Shown here in pieces: positions 50,771-59,712 of a stretch of DNA of 64,000 bases. The DNA is from QKTW01 sp052161885 (GTDB lineage: Bacteria > Bacteroidota > Bacteroidia > Chitinophagales > Chitinophagaceae), in the NCBI GenBank assembly GCA_052161885.1, contig CP197396.1:3596001-3660000 (forward strand). The letters run 5' to 3'. Position 1 is the stretch's first letter. Each line of letters starts with the position of its first letter. Under the pieces are notes generated by a model. It ran no database searches. It was not told the origin of the DNA and saw only the letters and a program-made list of their open reading frames with translations. The position numbers were made by a program, and so were the translations under genes.

Positions 50771-51739
50771 TCAGATCAATCCTTCGCGTACCAGGTCGTG
50801 CAGGTGTATCATACCCGCGTACCGGCCTTCGTTTGTGGCAACAAGTTGTGTAATATCATGCTGGCGCATCATTTCCAGTGCGGCTACAGCCAGTTCATTT
50901 TCATCAATTGATTTTGGCGACTTCGTCATTATATCCACTGCAGTTAGCTTTCCGGGCTCCTCATATTTTTCCAGCATACGACGTATATCGCCATCTGTAA
51001 TAATGCCGGCCACAGAACCATCTGCATTTACTACAACCGTTGCACCCAGACGTTTGCTGGATATATCATAGATTATCTCGCGGATACGGCTATCGGGTTT
51101 TACTTCTGGGCGCTCATTTATTTTACTCATATCTGCCACGCGGAGATACAGGCGTTTGCCCAATGCACCACCTGGATGATAACGCGCAAAATCACGTGAG
51201 GTAAACCCTTTCAGGTTCAGCAGGCATACTGCTATGGCGTCACCCATTACCATCTGTGCCGTAGTACTGGTGGTGGGCGCAAGATTATTGGGGCAGGCTT
51301 CTTTTTCTACAGTGCTGTTTACAAAACAATCGGCATGTGTGGCCAGGTAAGAAGTTTCTTTTCCGCAAAGTGCTATTACCGGGTTTCCGAAATTTTTGAT
51401 CAGTGGTACCAGCATTTTTATTTCGGGGCTTTCACCACTTTTTGAAATGATGATCACCACATCATCGGGCTGAATCATGCCCAGGTCGCCATGAATAGCG
51501 TCTGCAGCATGCATAAAAAGCGCCGGTGTTCCGGTGGAATTCATAGTAGCCACTATTTTCTGAGCTATCACAGCACTTTTCCCGATGCCGCTTATTACCA
51601 CACGGCCTTTCGAGGCATGAATTATTTCTACGGCCTGCACAAATGCATCATTGATAAATGGCTTCAGGCCTGCTACAGACTGTGCCTGCAGTTCTATCGT
51701 TTCCAGTGCCTGCTGCTGCACCGATTCTTTTGAAAACAT
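50771..51739 (-). CDS. kdsD: Arabinose-5-phosphate isomerase
   Basis: 322 residues: SIS domain (about 35-170: GRVVISGIGKSAVIAQKIVATMNSTGTP, SKSGESPEI) followed by two CBS domains (about 205-320: DSRIREIIYDISSKRLGATVVV, KSIDENELAVAALEMM). This is the KpsF/KdsD layout. It converts ribulose-5-phosphate to arabinose-5-phosphate for KDO synthesis and so for lipopolysaccharide. First gene of a run with the NAGPA-like and GT-C-like genes. A -7 box TACCTTTG ends 4 bp before the ATG. Confidence 0.93.
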   Translation of the reverse strand: MFSKESVQQQALETIELQAQSVAGLKPFINDAFVQAVEIIHASKGRVVISGIGKSAVIAQKIVATMNSTGTPALFMHAADAIHGDLGMIQPDDVVIIISKSGESPEIKMLVPLIKNFGNPVIALCGKETSYLATHADCFVNSTVEKEACPNNLAPTTSTTAQMVMGDAIAVCLLNLKGFTSRDFARYHPGGALGKRLYLRVADMSKINERPEVKPDSRIREIIYDISSKRLGATVVVNADGSVAGIITDGDIRRMLEKYEEPGKLTAVDIMTKSPKSIDENELAVAALEMMRQHDITQLVATNEGRYAGMIHLHDLVREGLI

Positions 51740-51743
51740 GGGG

Positions 51744-51751
51744 CAAAGGTA
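51744..51751 (-). promoter_or_regulatory. -7 box (TACCTTTG) 4 bp before kdsD
   Basis: TAnnTTTG on the minus strand with only CCCC between it and ATG 51739, so a leaderless mRNA is implied if it is used. The same 4-bp spacing occurs before the PPTase gene at 19487. Confidence 0.4.
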
Positions 51752-51837
51752 GGCGCATTTTTAAATACAGCCATGACCCGAATGCCTGCTATAACATGAG
51801 CAGCATTTTTAATATCGTTCAAAACCTTTGTTATCCT

Positions 51838-51845
51838 TACTTTTG
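51838..51845 (+). promoter_or_regulatory. -7 box (TACTTTTG) before lutB
   Basis: TAnnTTTG match 42 bp before ATG 51888; no -33 TTTG at the usual spacing. Confidence 0.4.
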
Positions 51846-51887
51846 GGATAATTTTTATGGTTTGTAACTAAATTACGGAGACCAAGT

Positions 51888-53270
51888 ATGGCAGATAACC
51901 GCAGCAATTTTCTGGCAAAAAGTGAAGTAAAAGCACAGGACCTGGAGCATAAGCGAAAGGTGGCTTTTAATATTGACAAGTATAATATTGCTGTGGTAAA
52001 AGGCAAGCAACAGTTTGAAGACCTGGAGCTGGCCCGCAAAAAAGCCAAGAACACAAAATGGAAAGCCATTGAAAACCTGGATGTATATCTGGAACAATTT
52101 GAACAGAACTTTACCTCCCGCGGCGGAAAAGTAATATGGGCCGAGAACAGCCAGGAAGCCCTGGACGCCATTCTTACCATCTGCAAGGAAAAAAATACCC
52201 GGCAGGTCGTAAAGTCCAAATCGATGGTGACAGAAGAAATTCATCTCAATGACTTTCTCGCTCAGCACGGTATCGAATCTGTAGAAACAGACCTGGGAGA
52301 ATATATACAGCAGCTGGATGGTGAGCCGCCTTACCATATTGTAACGCCGGCCATGCATAAGAGCAAGGAAGACATTGCAAAGCTGTTTCATGAAAAGCTG
52401 GGCACAGAACCCAATCTTTCTCCTTCTGAACTTACCATGATTGCGCGGCAAAAGCTGCGTGAAAAATATATTACCGCTGAAGTAGGCATTACGGGCGGAA
52501 ATTTCCTGCTGGCAGATACAGGCTCTGTATGCGTTACAGAAAATGAAGGGAACGGCCGTCTCAGCACTGCTTTTCCTAAAACACATATTGCTATTGTAGG
52601 TATTGAAAAGGTATTGCCTTCTATTAACGATCTTCCTTTGTTCTGGCCGCTGCTGGCTACTTATGGCACAGGCCAGCAGGTAACGGTCTATAACACTATT
52701 TTCTCCGGGCCACGCCAGCCGGGCGAAACCGATGGACCGGATGAAATGTATGTGATCCTCCTGGACAATGGCCGCACCAATATGCTGATGCGCCCGGAAG
52801 TACGTGAGGGTATGTACTGCATTCGCTGCGGCTCCTGCCTTAACGCCTGCCCGGTGTATAAAAACATCGGCGGGCATACTTATGGTGCCACTTACAGCGG
52901 GCCTATAGGATCTGTGATCACGCCGCACCTCAGCGGGATGAACGAATACAAGCACCTGAGCTATGCTTCCACCTTATGCGGCAACTGTACAGAAGTGTGT
53001 CCTGTAAAAATAAATATCCATGAAATGCTGTTGGAAAACCGCCACGCCGCCGTGAAAGAAGGCTTAAACGGTTTTTCTGAAAATACAGCATGGAAGCTAT
53101 GGCGTCGTGGTATGCTTAGTCGTACGCTGATGAACAGTGCCGGCTCCGGCTTAAAAAATATGATGCTGAACAAAGTATTTGGACAAACATGGCTGAACCG
53201 CCGCTCCGGTACAATGTTTGCCGAAAAATCTTTTAATAAGCTCTGGAAAGAGCACGAAAAGGTTAAATAG
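51888..53270 (+). CDS. lutB: LutB/LldF-type iron-sulfur protein of lactate oxidation
   Basis: 460 residues. The central DUF162/LUD-type domain includes VKSKSMVTEEIHLN and VGITGGNFLLADTGSVCVTENEGN. Two ferredoxin-type cluster motifs near residues 310-370 are CIRCGSCLNACPVY and CGNCTEVCPVK. It matches LutB of the LutABC L-lactate oxidation complex. lutA and lutC are not in the window, so either they lie elsewhere or the protein works alone. GGAGA precedes the ATG by about 8 bp. Cytoplasmic. Confidence 0.92.
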   Translation: MADNRSNFLAKSEVKAQDLEHKRKVAFNIDKYNIAVVKGKQQFEDLELARKKAKNTKWKAIENLDVYLEQFEQNFTSRGGKVIWAENSQEALDAILTICKEKNTRQVVKSKSMVTEEIHLNDFLAQHGIESVETDLGEYIQQLDGEPPYHIVTPAMHKSKEDIAKLFHEKLGTEPNLSPSELTMIARQKLREKYITAEVGITGGNFLLADTGSVCVTENEGNGRLSTAFPKTHIAIVGIEKVLPSINDLPLFWPLLATYGTGQQVTVYNTIFSGPRQPGETDGPDEMYVILLDNGRTNMLMRPEVREGMYCIRCGSCLNACPVYKNIGGHTYGATYSGPIGSVITPHLSGMNEYKHLSYASTLCGNCTEVCPVKINIHEMLLENRHAAVKEGLNGFSENTAWKLWRRGMLSRTLMNSAGSGLKNMMLNKVFGQTWLNRRSGTMFAEKSFNKLWKEHEKVK

Positions 53271-53302
53271 AATTTTTCACTGTACTCAAAACTCATACCT
53301 CT

Positions 53303-54595
53303 GTGCAGTCTGTTCCCGTATTGGTTTCACATTTTTCTTCGCGTCTGCAATATGTGCTGGACTGGCTTTCAGGACAATTGGGCATATCGCTTCGCTGTGC
53401 AGAGAACGCAACGGAGGTTGCCGGGGGAAATTTTTTTATTGCTTACGGAAACAATACTTCAGGCGCACTTTTGCATATACCCGATGAAGGCCTTCTCCGG
53501 GAATACAAACAACTGCAGCAAACATCTTATGTTTTTCCCGAAAATGCCGCAGCTATAACGGATATCACGACGTTCGATCTTTTCTCTGCTATATTTTTCC
53601 TGTTGAGCCGTTACGAAGAGTATCTTCCTTTTACGCCGGATAAACATGGCCGCTACCCGGCTGCAGAAAGCGTTTTGTATAAGCAGGGTATTCTTGAAAT
53701 TCCCGTTGTGGACCAATGGGTACAGCAGCTCCGGATTCTGCTTAAAGAAAAATACCATCTGCCTGTATCCCAACCTGCTTTTTCTTATCTGCCTACTTAC
53801 GACATTGACATTGCATGGTCGTACAAAAACAAAGGACTGGTAAGGAATACAGGTGCTTTGGCCGCAGATGTACTGAAAGGAAAATTCTCCGGTGCAGCAG
53901 AGCGTATACAAGTTTTAAATGGTGTAAAAAAAGACCCTTATGATGCTTTTGAACATCTCTCCGTTTTGCACAAAAAGTTTCATGTAAAGCCCCTGTATTT
54001 TATACTCTTTTCGCTGCGCACCACAGCCTTTGATAAAAATATTTCTCCGGAAAATCCTGCCATGCAACAGCTGATCCGAAAGCTGTCTGCAGAAGGAACA
54101 GTGGCTATGCACCCTTCTTACTATTCTGACACCGCTGCGGTATTTTCTTCAGAGAAAAAAATGCTGGAGGCTACTGCCGGCAAGCAGGTGACGTTATCAA
54201 GACAGCATTATATAAAACTGAAACTGCCCGATACTTATTCATTGCTGATGCAGCATAATATCTATGAAGATTACAGCATGGGATACGGAACACACCTGGG
54301 TTTCAGGGCTGGTACAGGCAGTTCTTTCCTGTGGTATGATCTGCAGCAGGAGCAGGTAACCAAGATGAAAATTTTTCCGTTCTGTTTTATGGATACAACT
54401 GCTCATTACGACCAGGGCCTTTCCTGCCATGCAGCATTTGACCGGTTAAAGAAAATGGCCTGGCTCTTAAAAGAGTCGGGGAGTATGCTCATTACAGTCT
54501 TCCACAATTTTTCCCAGGGAACATCTGATGAATGGAAAGGATGGGCGGAGGCTTACGAAAAATTCCTGCAGAAATTTTCCGCCGCTATTTTCTGA
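53303..54595 (+). CDS. Polysaccharide deacetylase-like protein
   Basis: 430 residues from GTG 53303. An N-terminal extension of ~150 residues is followed by a deacetylase (NodB-like) domain: FSYLPTYDIDIAW (DxD-type metal motif), then TVAMHPSYYSD, YGTHLGFRAGT and HNFSQGTSDEW, with the MHPSYY and FHN histidines as probable ligands. Bacteroidota forms of this layout are annotated as polysaccharide deacetylase-family; the substrate is unknown. No clear signal peptide. The 3' end overlaps the convergent L,D-transpeptidase gene by 11 bp. Confidence 0.8.
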   Translation: MQSVPVLVSHFSSRLQYVLDWLSGQLGISLRCAENATEVAGGNFFIAYGNNTSGALLHIPDEGLLREYKQLQQTSYVFPENAAAITDITTFDLFSAIFFLLSRYEEYLPFTPDKHGRYPAAESVLYKQGILEIPVVDQWVQQLRILLKEKYHLPVSQPAFSYLPTYDIDIAWSYKNKGLVRNTGALAADVLKGKFSGAAERIQVLNGVKKDPYDAFEHLSVLHKKFHVKPLYFILFSLRTTAFDKNISPENPAMQQLIRKLSAEGTVAMHPSYYSDTAAVFSSEKKMLEATAGKQVTLSRQHYIKLKLPDTYSLLMQHNIYEDYSMGYGTHLGFRAGTGSSFLWYDLQQEQVTKMKIFPFCFMDTTAHYDQGLSCHAAFDRLKKMAWLLKESGSMLITVFHNFSQGTSDEWKGWAEAYEKFLQKFSAAIF

Positions 54596-55346
54596 TCAAT
54601 ACTTTGGTACCCACACCTACAAAAGAATACAGTTCTTCGATATCCGTATTTTTAAGTGCTACACAGCCGTCTGTCCAGCCTACACCCAGGTCTATCATGT
54701 TATCGCCGCCGGGCCATATCCCATGTATACCTACAGAACCACCTATTTTAGCAGATTGCGGTATGATGCCTGACGCCTTGAGTTTATTGAATCGAACCAG
54801 GGCAGAATCATTTGGATAACTTAGTGCCATGAATTTATTATAACGGGAATTCGGATTTTTATTGGTGATCTTAAACCATCCTTCCGGCGTACAGCGGTCG
54901 CCTTCCATGCATTTATTTTCAAGCGGCTTAGGCCCAAATACCGCTTTGTAACTACGAATTATCTTCTTTTTATAAAAAACCTCCAGGCAGTACCGCGACT
55001 TGTTTACTGTAACCGTCACTTCTTCCTTATTCAGTGTATCCGGGTTAATGGGTGCTTTAAAACCTACACGCACTTCCTTTGGCATGATGATCGTCTGTGT
55101 CACTTTCATCATTCCCTGGCGATACTGGATCACCCGGACAATATTTCCTTTATTATCTGTGGTTTCTTCAAGTACCTTTAAATCTCTGGGAGGTGCGATA
55201 GCATTTTCAACAGGTGCTGCTGCAGTAACCGGATATTTTGCCGGGGCCTGAGGCTTTTGCTGCGCTGTTGCGGAAAAAAATAAAGAGGATGAGAAAAAGA
55301 ATAATCTTACACAATAATCAAACCTGCAAAAACGGATATGCTTCAT
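54585..55346 (-). CDS. L,D-transpeptidase (YkuD type)
   Basis: 253 residues with an N-terminal signal segment (LFFFSSSLFFSATA). The YkuD domain (about 108-253) has SVGIHGIWPGG and the catalytic cysteine motif GVGWTDGCVALKNTD; an upstream Pro/Ala-rich linker is present. Such enzymes form 3-3 peptidoglycan cross-links or attach proteins. The GDRCTPEGWFKI segment is the substrate-side loop. Periplasmic. It overlaps the convergent deacetylase gene tail. Confidence 0.9.
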   Translation of the reverse strand: MKHIRFCRFDYCVRLFFFSSSLFFSATAQQKPQAPAKYPVTAAAPVENAIAPPRDLKVLEETTDNKGNIVRVIQYRQGMMKVTQTIIMPKEVRVGFKAPINPDTLNKEEVTVTVNKSRYCLEVFYKKKIIRSYKAVFGPKPLENKCMEGDRCTPEGWFKITNKNPNSRYNKFMALSYPNDSALVRFNKLKASGIIPQSAKIGGSVGIHGIWPGGDNMIDLGVGWTDGCVALKNTDIEELYSFVGVGTKVLIRK

Positions 55347-55486
55347 ATAATCTCTTAAAAAAATTTTGAAGTATACGAAGCTAAAAAAATTTTACATAAA
55401 TATGAAACGAAAAATTATCAGTTTTTTAAATTTTAACTGATTGCCATATTACAAAAGAATTGAAGTGTGTTCGTAAATTTACATCG

Positions 55487-56164
55487 ATGTTTCCACTCAC
55501 CCTGACCGAAGAAAATTACCTGAAAAGTATTTATACCCTCCAGCACCGCAGTGCTTCAGGAGAAGTATCTGTAAATGAAATTGCAGAAAGAATGCAGACA
55601 AAACCTGCAACTGTAACTGATATGTTGCGGAAACTGTCTGAAAAAGAGCTGATTCATTACGAAAAGTATAAAAAAATACAACTTTCGGACAGCGGGATTG
55701 CCCAGGCATTGCAAATCTTAAGAAAACATCGTCTCTGGGAAACCTTTTTGCATGATACACTCCATTTTTCCTGGGATGAAGTGCATGAAGTAGCTGAGCA
55801 GCTGGAACATATCCATTCTCATATGCTGATAGAAAGGCTTGAGGCATTCCTTGGTTTTCCAAAATTTGATCCGCATGGCGATCCTATCCCGGACGCAAGT
55901 GGTGTGATACCTGCAAGCACTGCGATTCCATTATCTGAAGTTCCATTGAATGCTTATTCCCGTATGGTGGCGGTAAAAGACAGTAGTTCAGCTTTCCTGC
56001 AGCAACTCGAGCGTTTTGGGCTGCAGATAGGTGTGAAAATGGTGGTACAGGAACATATGCCTTATGATAACAGCATACTTGTAAAAACAACGGGGCAACC
56101 TTTTTTCCTTTCAGAAAAAACTGCGGAGAATATTCTTGTTATCCTGCTCGATGAAAATGCTTAA
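55487..56164 (+). CDS. DtxR/MntR-family metal-dependent regulator
   Basis: 225 residues from ATG 55487 (MFPLTLTEENYLKSIYTL); a TTG at 55460 opens the frame earlier. Winged helix-turn-helix SVNEIAERMQTKPATVTDMLRKLSEKELIHYEKYKKIQLSDSG, metal-binding/dimer domain HRLWETFLHDTLHFSWDEVHEVAEQLEH, and a C-terminal FeoA-like SH3 domain from about 150 (VPLNAYSRMVAVKD). It represses metal uptake when Mn(II) or Fe(II) is bound. No transporter is adjacent. Confidence 0.92.
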   Translation: MFPLTLTEENYLKSIYTLQHRSASGEVSVNEIAERMQTKPATVTDMLRKLSEKELIHYEKYKKIQLSDSGIAQALQILRKHRLWETFLHDTLHFSWDEVHEVAEQLEHIHSHMLIERLEAFLGFPKFDPHGDPIPDASGVIPASTAIPLSEVPLNAYSRMVAVKDSSSAFLQQLERFGLQIGVKMVVQEHMPYDNSILVKTTGQPFFLSEKTAENILVILLDENA

Positions 56165-56676
56165 GCCTGTTTTGGCTTTTTGTAAATAGGCACAGTAGAG
56201 CATGGCTCGCCGTACATGAGTGATTTTGCAACCGGGCGCAAACGTTCCGTAGCCGCTATATAGGCTATTTCAGGAACAGCTATATCTCCGCAACCCTTTA
56301 ATACTATCCGCTGATCGGTGTATTCGTCAAGTGGTATGTTATTTATTGCGTTGGCTACCAGGTGTTTTTTGAGTTCTTCTTCGTTGCCGAAAAACAAGCT
56401 TTTTGCTACAGGCTGGAGGTATGATGATGCAAGCATATAGGCCCACATTGGTATGATTGCATCTACAGAGCAGAGAATAGTTACGTGTTTTCCGGCAAAT
56501 TGATCCCAGTCATGTGTTTGCAGTGCAGCGCGGTAATCTTTTTCGCGCAATATCATTTCACGGAAAAGGAAAGGCTTCAGATCAAATATTGCAATACTGT
56601 CTTCAGAAGGCAGGTATTTTGCCAGGTCCAGTGTAATAATTCCGCTCTCTGCAACTTTATTTACTATAATATCCAT
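56161..56676 (-). CDS. DUF2480-family protein
   Basis: 171 residues without signal or membrane segments. VESGIITLDLAKY-like start (AESGIITLDLAKYLPSEDSIAIFDLKPFLFREMILREKDYR) and the WAYMLASSYLQPVAKSLFFGNEEEL / AYIAATERLRPVAKSL pair identify DUF2480, which is known from Bacteroidota only and has no known function. Its stop overlaps the MntR-type gene stop by 4 bp (convergent). Confidence 0.85.
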   Translation of the reverse strand: MDIIVNKVAESGIITLDLAKYLPSEDSIAIFDLKPFLFREMILREKDYRAALQTHDWDQFAGKHVTILCSVDAIIPMWAYMLASSYLQPVAKSLFFGNEEELKKHLVANAINNIPLDEYTDQRIVLKGCGDIAVPEIAYIAATERLRPVAKSLMYGEPCSTVPIYKKPKQA

Positions 56677-56735
56677 AAAACATCCTCCGGGTTTTCCGGG
56701 TACAAAATTACTAAGATATAATGGCTGTAAAAAAC

Positions 56736-56757
56736 AAGCCCCGCAATTGCGGGGCTT
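56736..56757 (-). terminator. Terminator after the PpiD-like gene
   Basis: AAGCCCCGC / GCGGGGCTT with loop AATT; on the minus strand a TTGTTTTTTA tract follows. It is 28 bp after the ppiD-like stop codon. Confidence 0.88.
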
Positions 56758-56784
56758 TTATTATTTATCTGTGCTTAATCAAAA

Positions 56785-58947
56785 TTAATAAAGCATGTTC
56801 AGGTTGTATTTAATATCAGCTTTACGTCTGAAAACTTCCTGTATCATCTGACCCATTGCATTTTTTGTCTGCATCTGCTGCATCTGTACCTGCTGGTTTA
56901 GTGCCATAGCATCCTGCGGCTTACCAGATTCAAAACGGTTCAATACACTGATAAACAGTACGCCGTCCTGTCCCTGGATACCAGGAGACACTGTATTTGG
57001 TTTAAATCCTGCATAGAATGTATAACCTACAGCTTTAGGCTCGTAATTCAGGCCGGGTGCAAATGCATTGTAAGCGTTGATAGAATCTGCATTCTGTACC
57101 TGCTGTCCTGCAGTTTGTGCAAGTGATTCAAGAGAAGTTACATTTTTGTATTTGCCTTTGATGATCTCTGCTTTTTTCTCTGCTTTTACTGCTGCCTCTA
57201 TAACCGGACGGTTATTTGCATCCAGTTTGATGAGACCTTTATCCTGAACATCTGTCAGCTTGGCGATAATATAACGGCTGTCGAGGTTGAAGATAGTAGA
57301 TACATCTCCGGGTTTGGCCTCGTACATCCATTTGATCATGTCGTGAGAAGAACCAATGCCCTGTACAGTGAAGTCACTCATTTTTACATTGCTCGCAGTT
57401 CTTTTATTAAGACCCTGTGCTTTTACAGCGTCATCAAATGCTTTTGCTGTATTGTTTTTACCGGCAAATTCAGTTGCTTTGGCATACACCGCCTGATCTG
57501 TTTCCTGTCCTGCAAAAAGTGATTTGGAAATAGTAGCCAGTTTTGCAGCAGGCTCAATGCCTGATTGTTTTACGATTTCTATATAGTGATAACCACCATA
57601 GTTATCGTTATCTACTTTTACTACTTTCTTTTCACCTGTTTTACCGTCAAAAATAAAGTCGGCAAATTCTTTTGAAAGATTTGAGCGCTGTGCAAGATTG
57701 AAGTCGTACTCACCACCTGTTGTTTTACTGCCTTCATCATCAGAGTACTTAGTGACCATTTCTTTGAAGTCAGCACCATTTTTAATTGCAAGCTCAATAC
57801 TGTCAATACGTTTTTTAGCAGCAGAATCTGAAAGTACTACGTTGCCCTGATTTTTAGTTTTGATCAGGATGTGGCGGCATTTTACAGAATCCGGCAGCGT
57901 CTGCTTGTCCAATACTTTAGTGAGCTTGTAAGAACCGTTCTCAAAATAAGGACCATATACGGCGCCTACCGGCTGGCTCATTACAGAATCTGCATATGCA
58001 GACATAAGACTTTTCCTGCTTACAAATGCACCGGTATACTGCTCATCAGAATTACGGTTTACAAAAGCTTCTGCATCTTTAGTACCCGCAAATTCTGCTT
58101 TGAGGTTCTGGAGCGCATCACGTGATTTTGCAGTATCGTCTTTAGAAGGCTGTACATCAAATGAAACGTACTCAATGCTGCGTGTAGGCTCATCTATTGT
58201 ATATAAAGGAGCGTGCTTTTTGATATATGCTTCCAGATCAGCGTCTGCAACTTTTACTTCGTTATCATTTACAGTGGTGTAAGGAATTTTCACAAAGCGG
58301 ATGCTGGCCAGCGTATTCTGATCTTTCATCATTTTGTTCAGCATGAACTTGGGAGTATACACACCGTTCACCACGAGATTATTAAACTTCTGTATGCGAT
58401 GATTGCGTTTTACAAAGTTTTTCACAGTTTCCCACTGGTCCAGTGCTTTCTGTACCTGCGGGTTGCTCATGTCCATACCTTTCTTAGTTTCAAAGGCCAT
58501 GAGTGCCTGCGGGTTGAACTGACCTGTCTTAGGATCAATAAAGAAAGGGAACTGCTGGATCATAGGGTCAGGGTAGGGGCCTTTGATCAGGTCCTGCTCT
58601 TCTTCTTTGGTCGTTTCAATGCCCAGGTCGTTCATTTGCTTGTCTGCGAGTTTTTCGTAGATCAGCTCACGAAGTGCCTGGTCGTGCAGTTGCGCACGTG
58701 CTGCATCGTCCAACTGGCGGCCTTTTGCATAGAGTTCATACAAAGTTTCGTAATCCCTGATGCGCTGAGCGTATTCCTTCTGGTCTACTTTTTCACCATT
58801 AACTTTTACCACGCTGCTATTTCTGCCAAAAAAGTCTCCGAGCTTTCCGCTGGCGGCATCCATTAATATGAAGCCAACGAGTGCCAGAGCGATGACAAAA
58901 CCTGCCAGCTTCGCATATTTATCCCTGATTTTTTGAATTACAGCCAT
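56785..58947 (-). CDS. ppiD: PpiD/SurA-like periplasmic foldase
   Basis: 720 residues. An N-terminal membrane anchor (LAGFVIALALVGFILMDAA) is followed by a SurA-like N-terminal domain (VVKVNGEKVDQKEYAQRIRDYE ... LRELIYEKLADKQM), a parvulin-type isomerase domain in the middle (CRHILIKTKNQGN ... FKEMVTKYSDDEGSKTTGGEYDF) and a C-terminal domain. It probably holds and folds outer-membrane and secreted proteins in the periplasm. Orientation is leftward, away from the DnaA-box region upstream. Confidence 0.93.
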   Translation of the reverse strand: MAVIQKIRDKYAKLAGFVIALALVGFILMDAASGKLGDFFGRNSSVVKVNGEKVDQKEYAQRIRDYETLYELYAKGRQLDDAARAQLHDQALRELIYEKLADKQMNDLGIETTKEEEQDLIKGPYPDPMIQQFPFFIDPKTGQFNPQALMAFETKKGMDMSNPQVQKALDQWETVKNFVKRNHRIQKFNNLVVNGVYTPKFMLNKMMKDQNTLASIRFVKIPYTTVNDNEVKVADADLEAYIKKHAPLYTIDEPTRSIEYVSFDVQPSKDDTAKSRDALQNLKAEFAGTKDAEAFVNRNSDEQYTGAFVSRKSLMSAYADSVMSQPVGAVYGPYFENGSYKLTKVLDKQTLPDSVKCRHILIKTKNQGNVVLSDSAAKKRIDSIELAIKNGADFKEMVTKYSDDEGSKTTGGEYDFNLAQRSNLSKEFADFIFDGKTGEKKVVKVDNDNYGGYHYIEIVKQSGIEPAAKLATISKSLFAGQETDQAVYAKATEFAGKNNTAKAFDDAVKAQGLNKRTASNVKMSDFTVQGIGSSHDMIKWMYEAKPGDVSTIFNLDSRYIIAKLTDVQDKGLIKLDANNRPVIEAAVKAEKKAEIIKGKYKNVTSLESLAQTAGQQVQNADSINAYNAFAPGLNYEPKAVGYTFYAGFKPNTVSPGIQGQDGVLFISVLNRFESGKPQDAMALNQQVQMQQMQTKNAMGQMIQEVFRRKADIKYNLNMLY

Positions 58948-59712
58948 ATAGGTTGTTACATTTTTATAAGGATGGCAAATTTATACGAAAATTTGAGATT
59001 ATGAAGTTTTATCCTTATTAAGAGTGCTTATTTTCATAGGTTTTTTAGCCTTTCCGGGTTATCCCAATCGTTTTTTACATGATTCAGAAGCCTGTACGCT
59101 CTTTGCACAACTTATTTTATAAATAATTAAATACATTTTCAGTAATATTTTACACTTTGTATAATTATTTCTGGTAGATATTTATTTTAATATGCTGGTT
59201 TAAAAAAACTTAACAGGAATTAAACAGGATACTGATATTTTCAGCACGTTTTTAAACATAAAATAACCCATTAATAAACAGTTATTCCACACTTGGTGTG
59301 GATAAAACAGAAACAGAAAAACAATTGCGACATCACCCCTTCCGCCCTGTTGGTTTATCCGCATTTCCTGTGGATTACTGTGTACAAGCAGAGGAATAAC
59401 CTGGGGTTATCCCACTTTTCTAAGTTATTCACATTTACAGAATATTAATTTTCTATTAAAATTCGGGTTTCTTAACAGCCAACTACGATATTAAGATTTG
59501 TGTTTTTTCCCACACCGTACAGTATCCACATTTCCTCATTTTTATGTGAGTATCCTTATTTAACAATAGTTTCAGCTGTTAATAACTCGGGTATCTGTGG
59601 GTATGAACTAAATTATCTTACTTTGCAAATGGGATAACATTTTAGTTTCCCCAAATTCACAGCCCTAATTGATAATAATCCTTTTTTAAAAAATTTAATT
59701 ATTTCTATTAAA
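58948..59712. other. AT-rich origin-like intergenic region
   Basis: 765 bp between divergent ppiD and nadA, with no reading frame. The left part (about 59100-59280) is extremely AT-rich and could serve as an unwinding element. Clustered DnaA-box-like 9-mers follow (59297-59530). Flanking genes run away from it. It also must contain the nadA promoter; no perfect TAnnTTTG was found (TACTTTG at 59620-59626 is one base short). Confidence 0.55.
59297..59530. other. Cluster of DnaA-box-like 9-mers (candidate oriC)
   Basis: Perfect matches to TTATNCACA: TTATCCACA on the minus strand at 59297-59305 and TTATTCACA on the plus strand at 59425-59433. One-mismatch boxes: TTATCCGCA 59355-59363 (+), TAATCCACA 59369-59377 (-), GTATCCACA 59522-59530 (+). 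TTATCCCAC at 59407-59415 is weaker. Five good boxes in 234 bp of noncoding DNA, with parS sites 3 kb away, suggest the chromosomal origin. Confidence 0.6.

Noticed and set aside
51873..52955. 360-codon minus-strand reading frame antisense to lutB
   Set aside because: The plus-strand LutB protein is certain, with its iron-sulfur motifs. The antisense product has no family features and is a by-product of codon pattern.
53296..53303. TACCTCTG as a -7 box for the deacetylase gene
   Set aside because: One mismatch to TAnnTTTG and it overlaps the GTG start itself.
58213..58866. 217-codon plus-strand frame over ppiD
   Set aside because: Shadow of the ppiD coding strand; composition rich in F/H/C without domain features.
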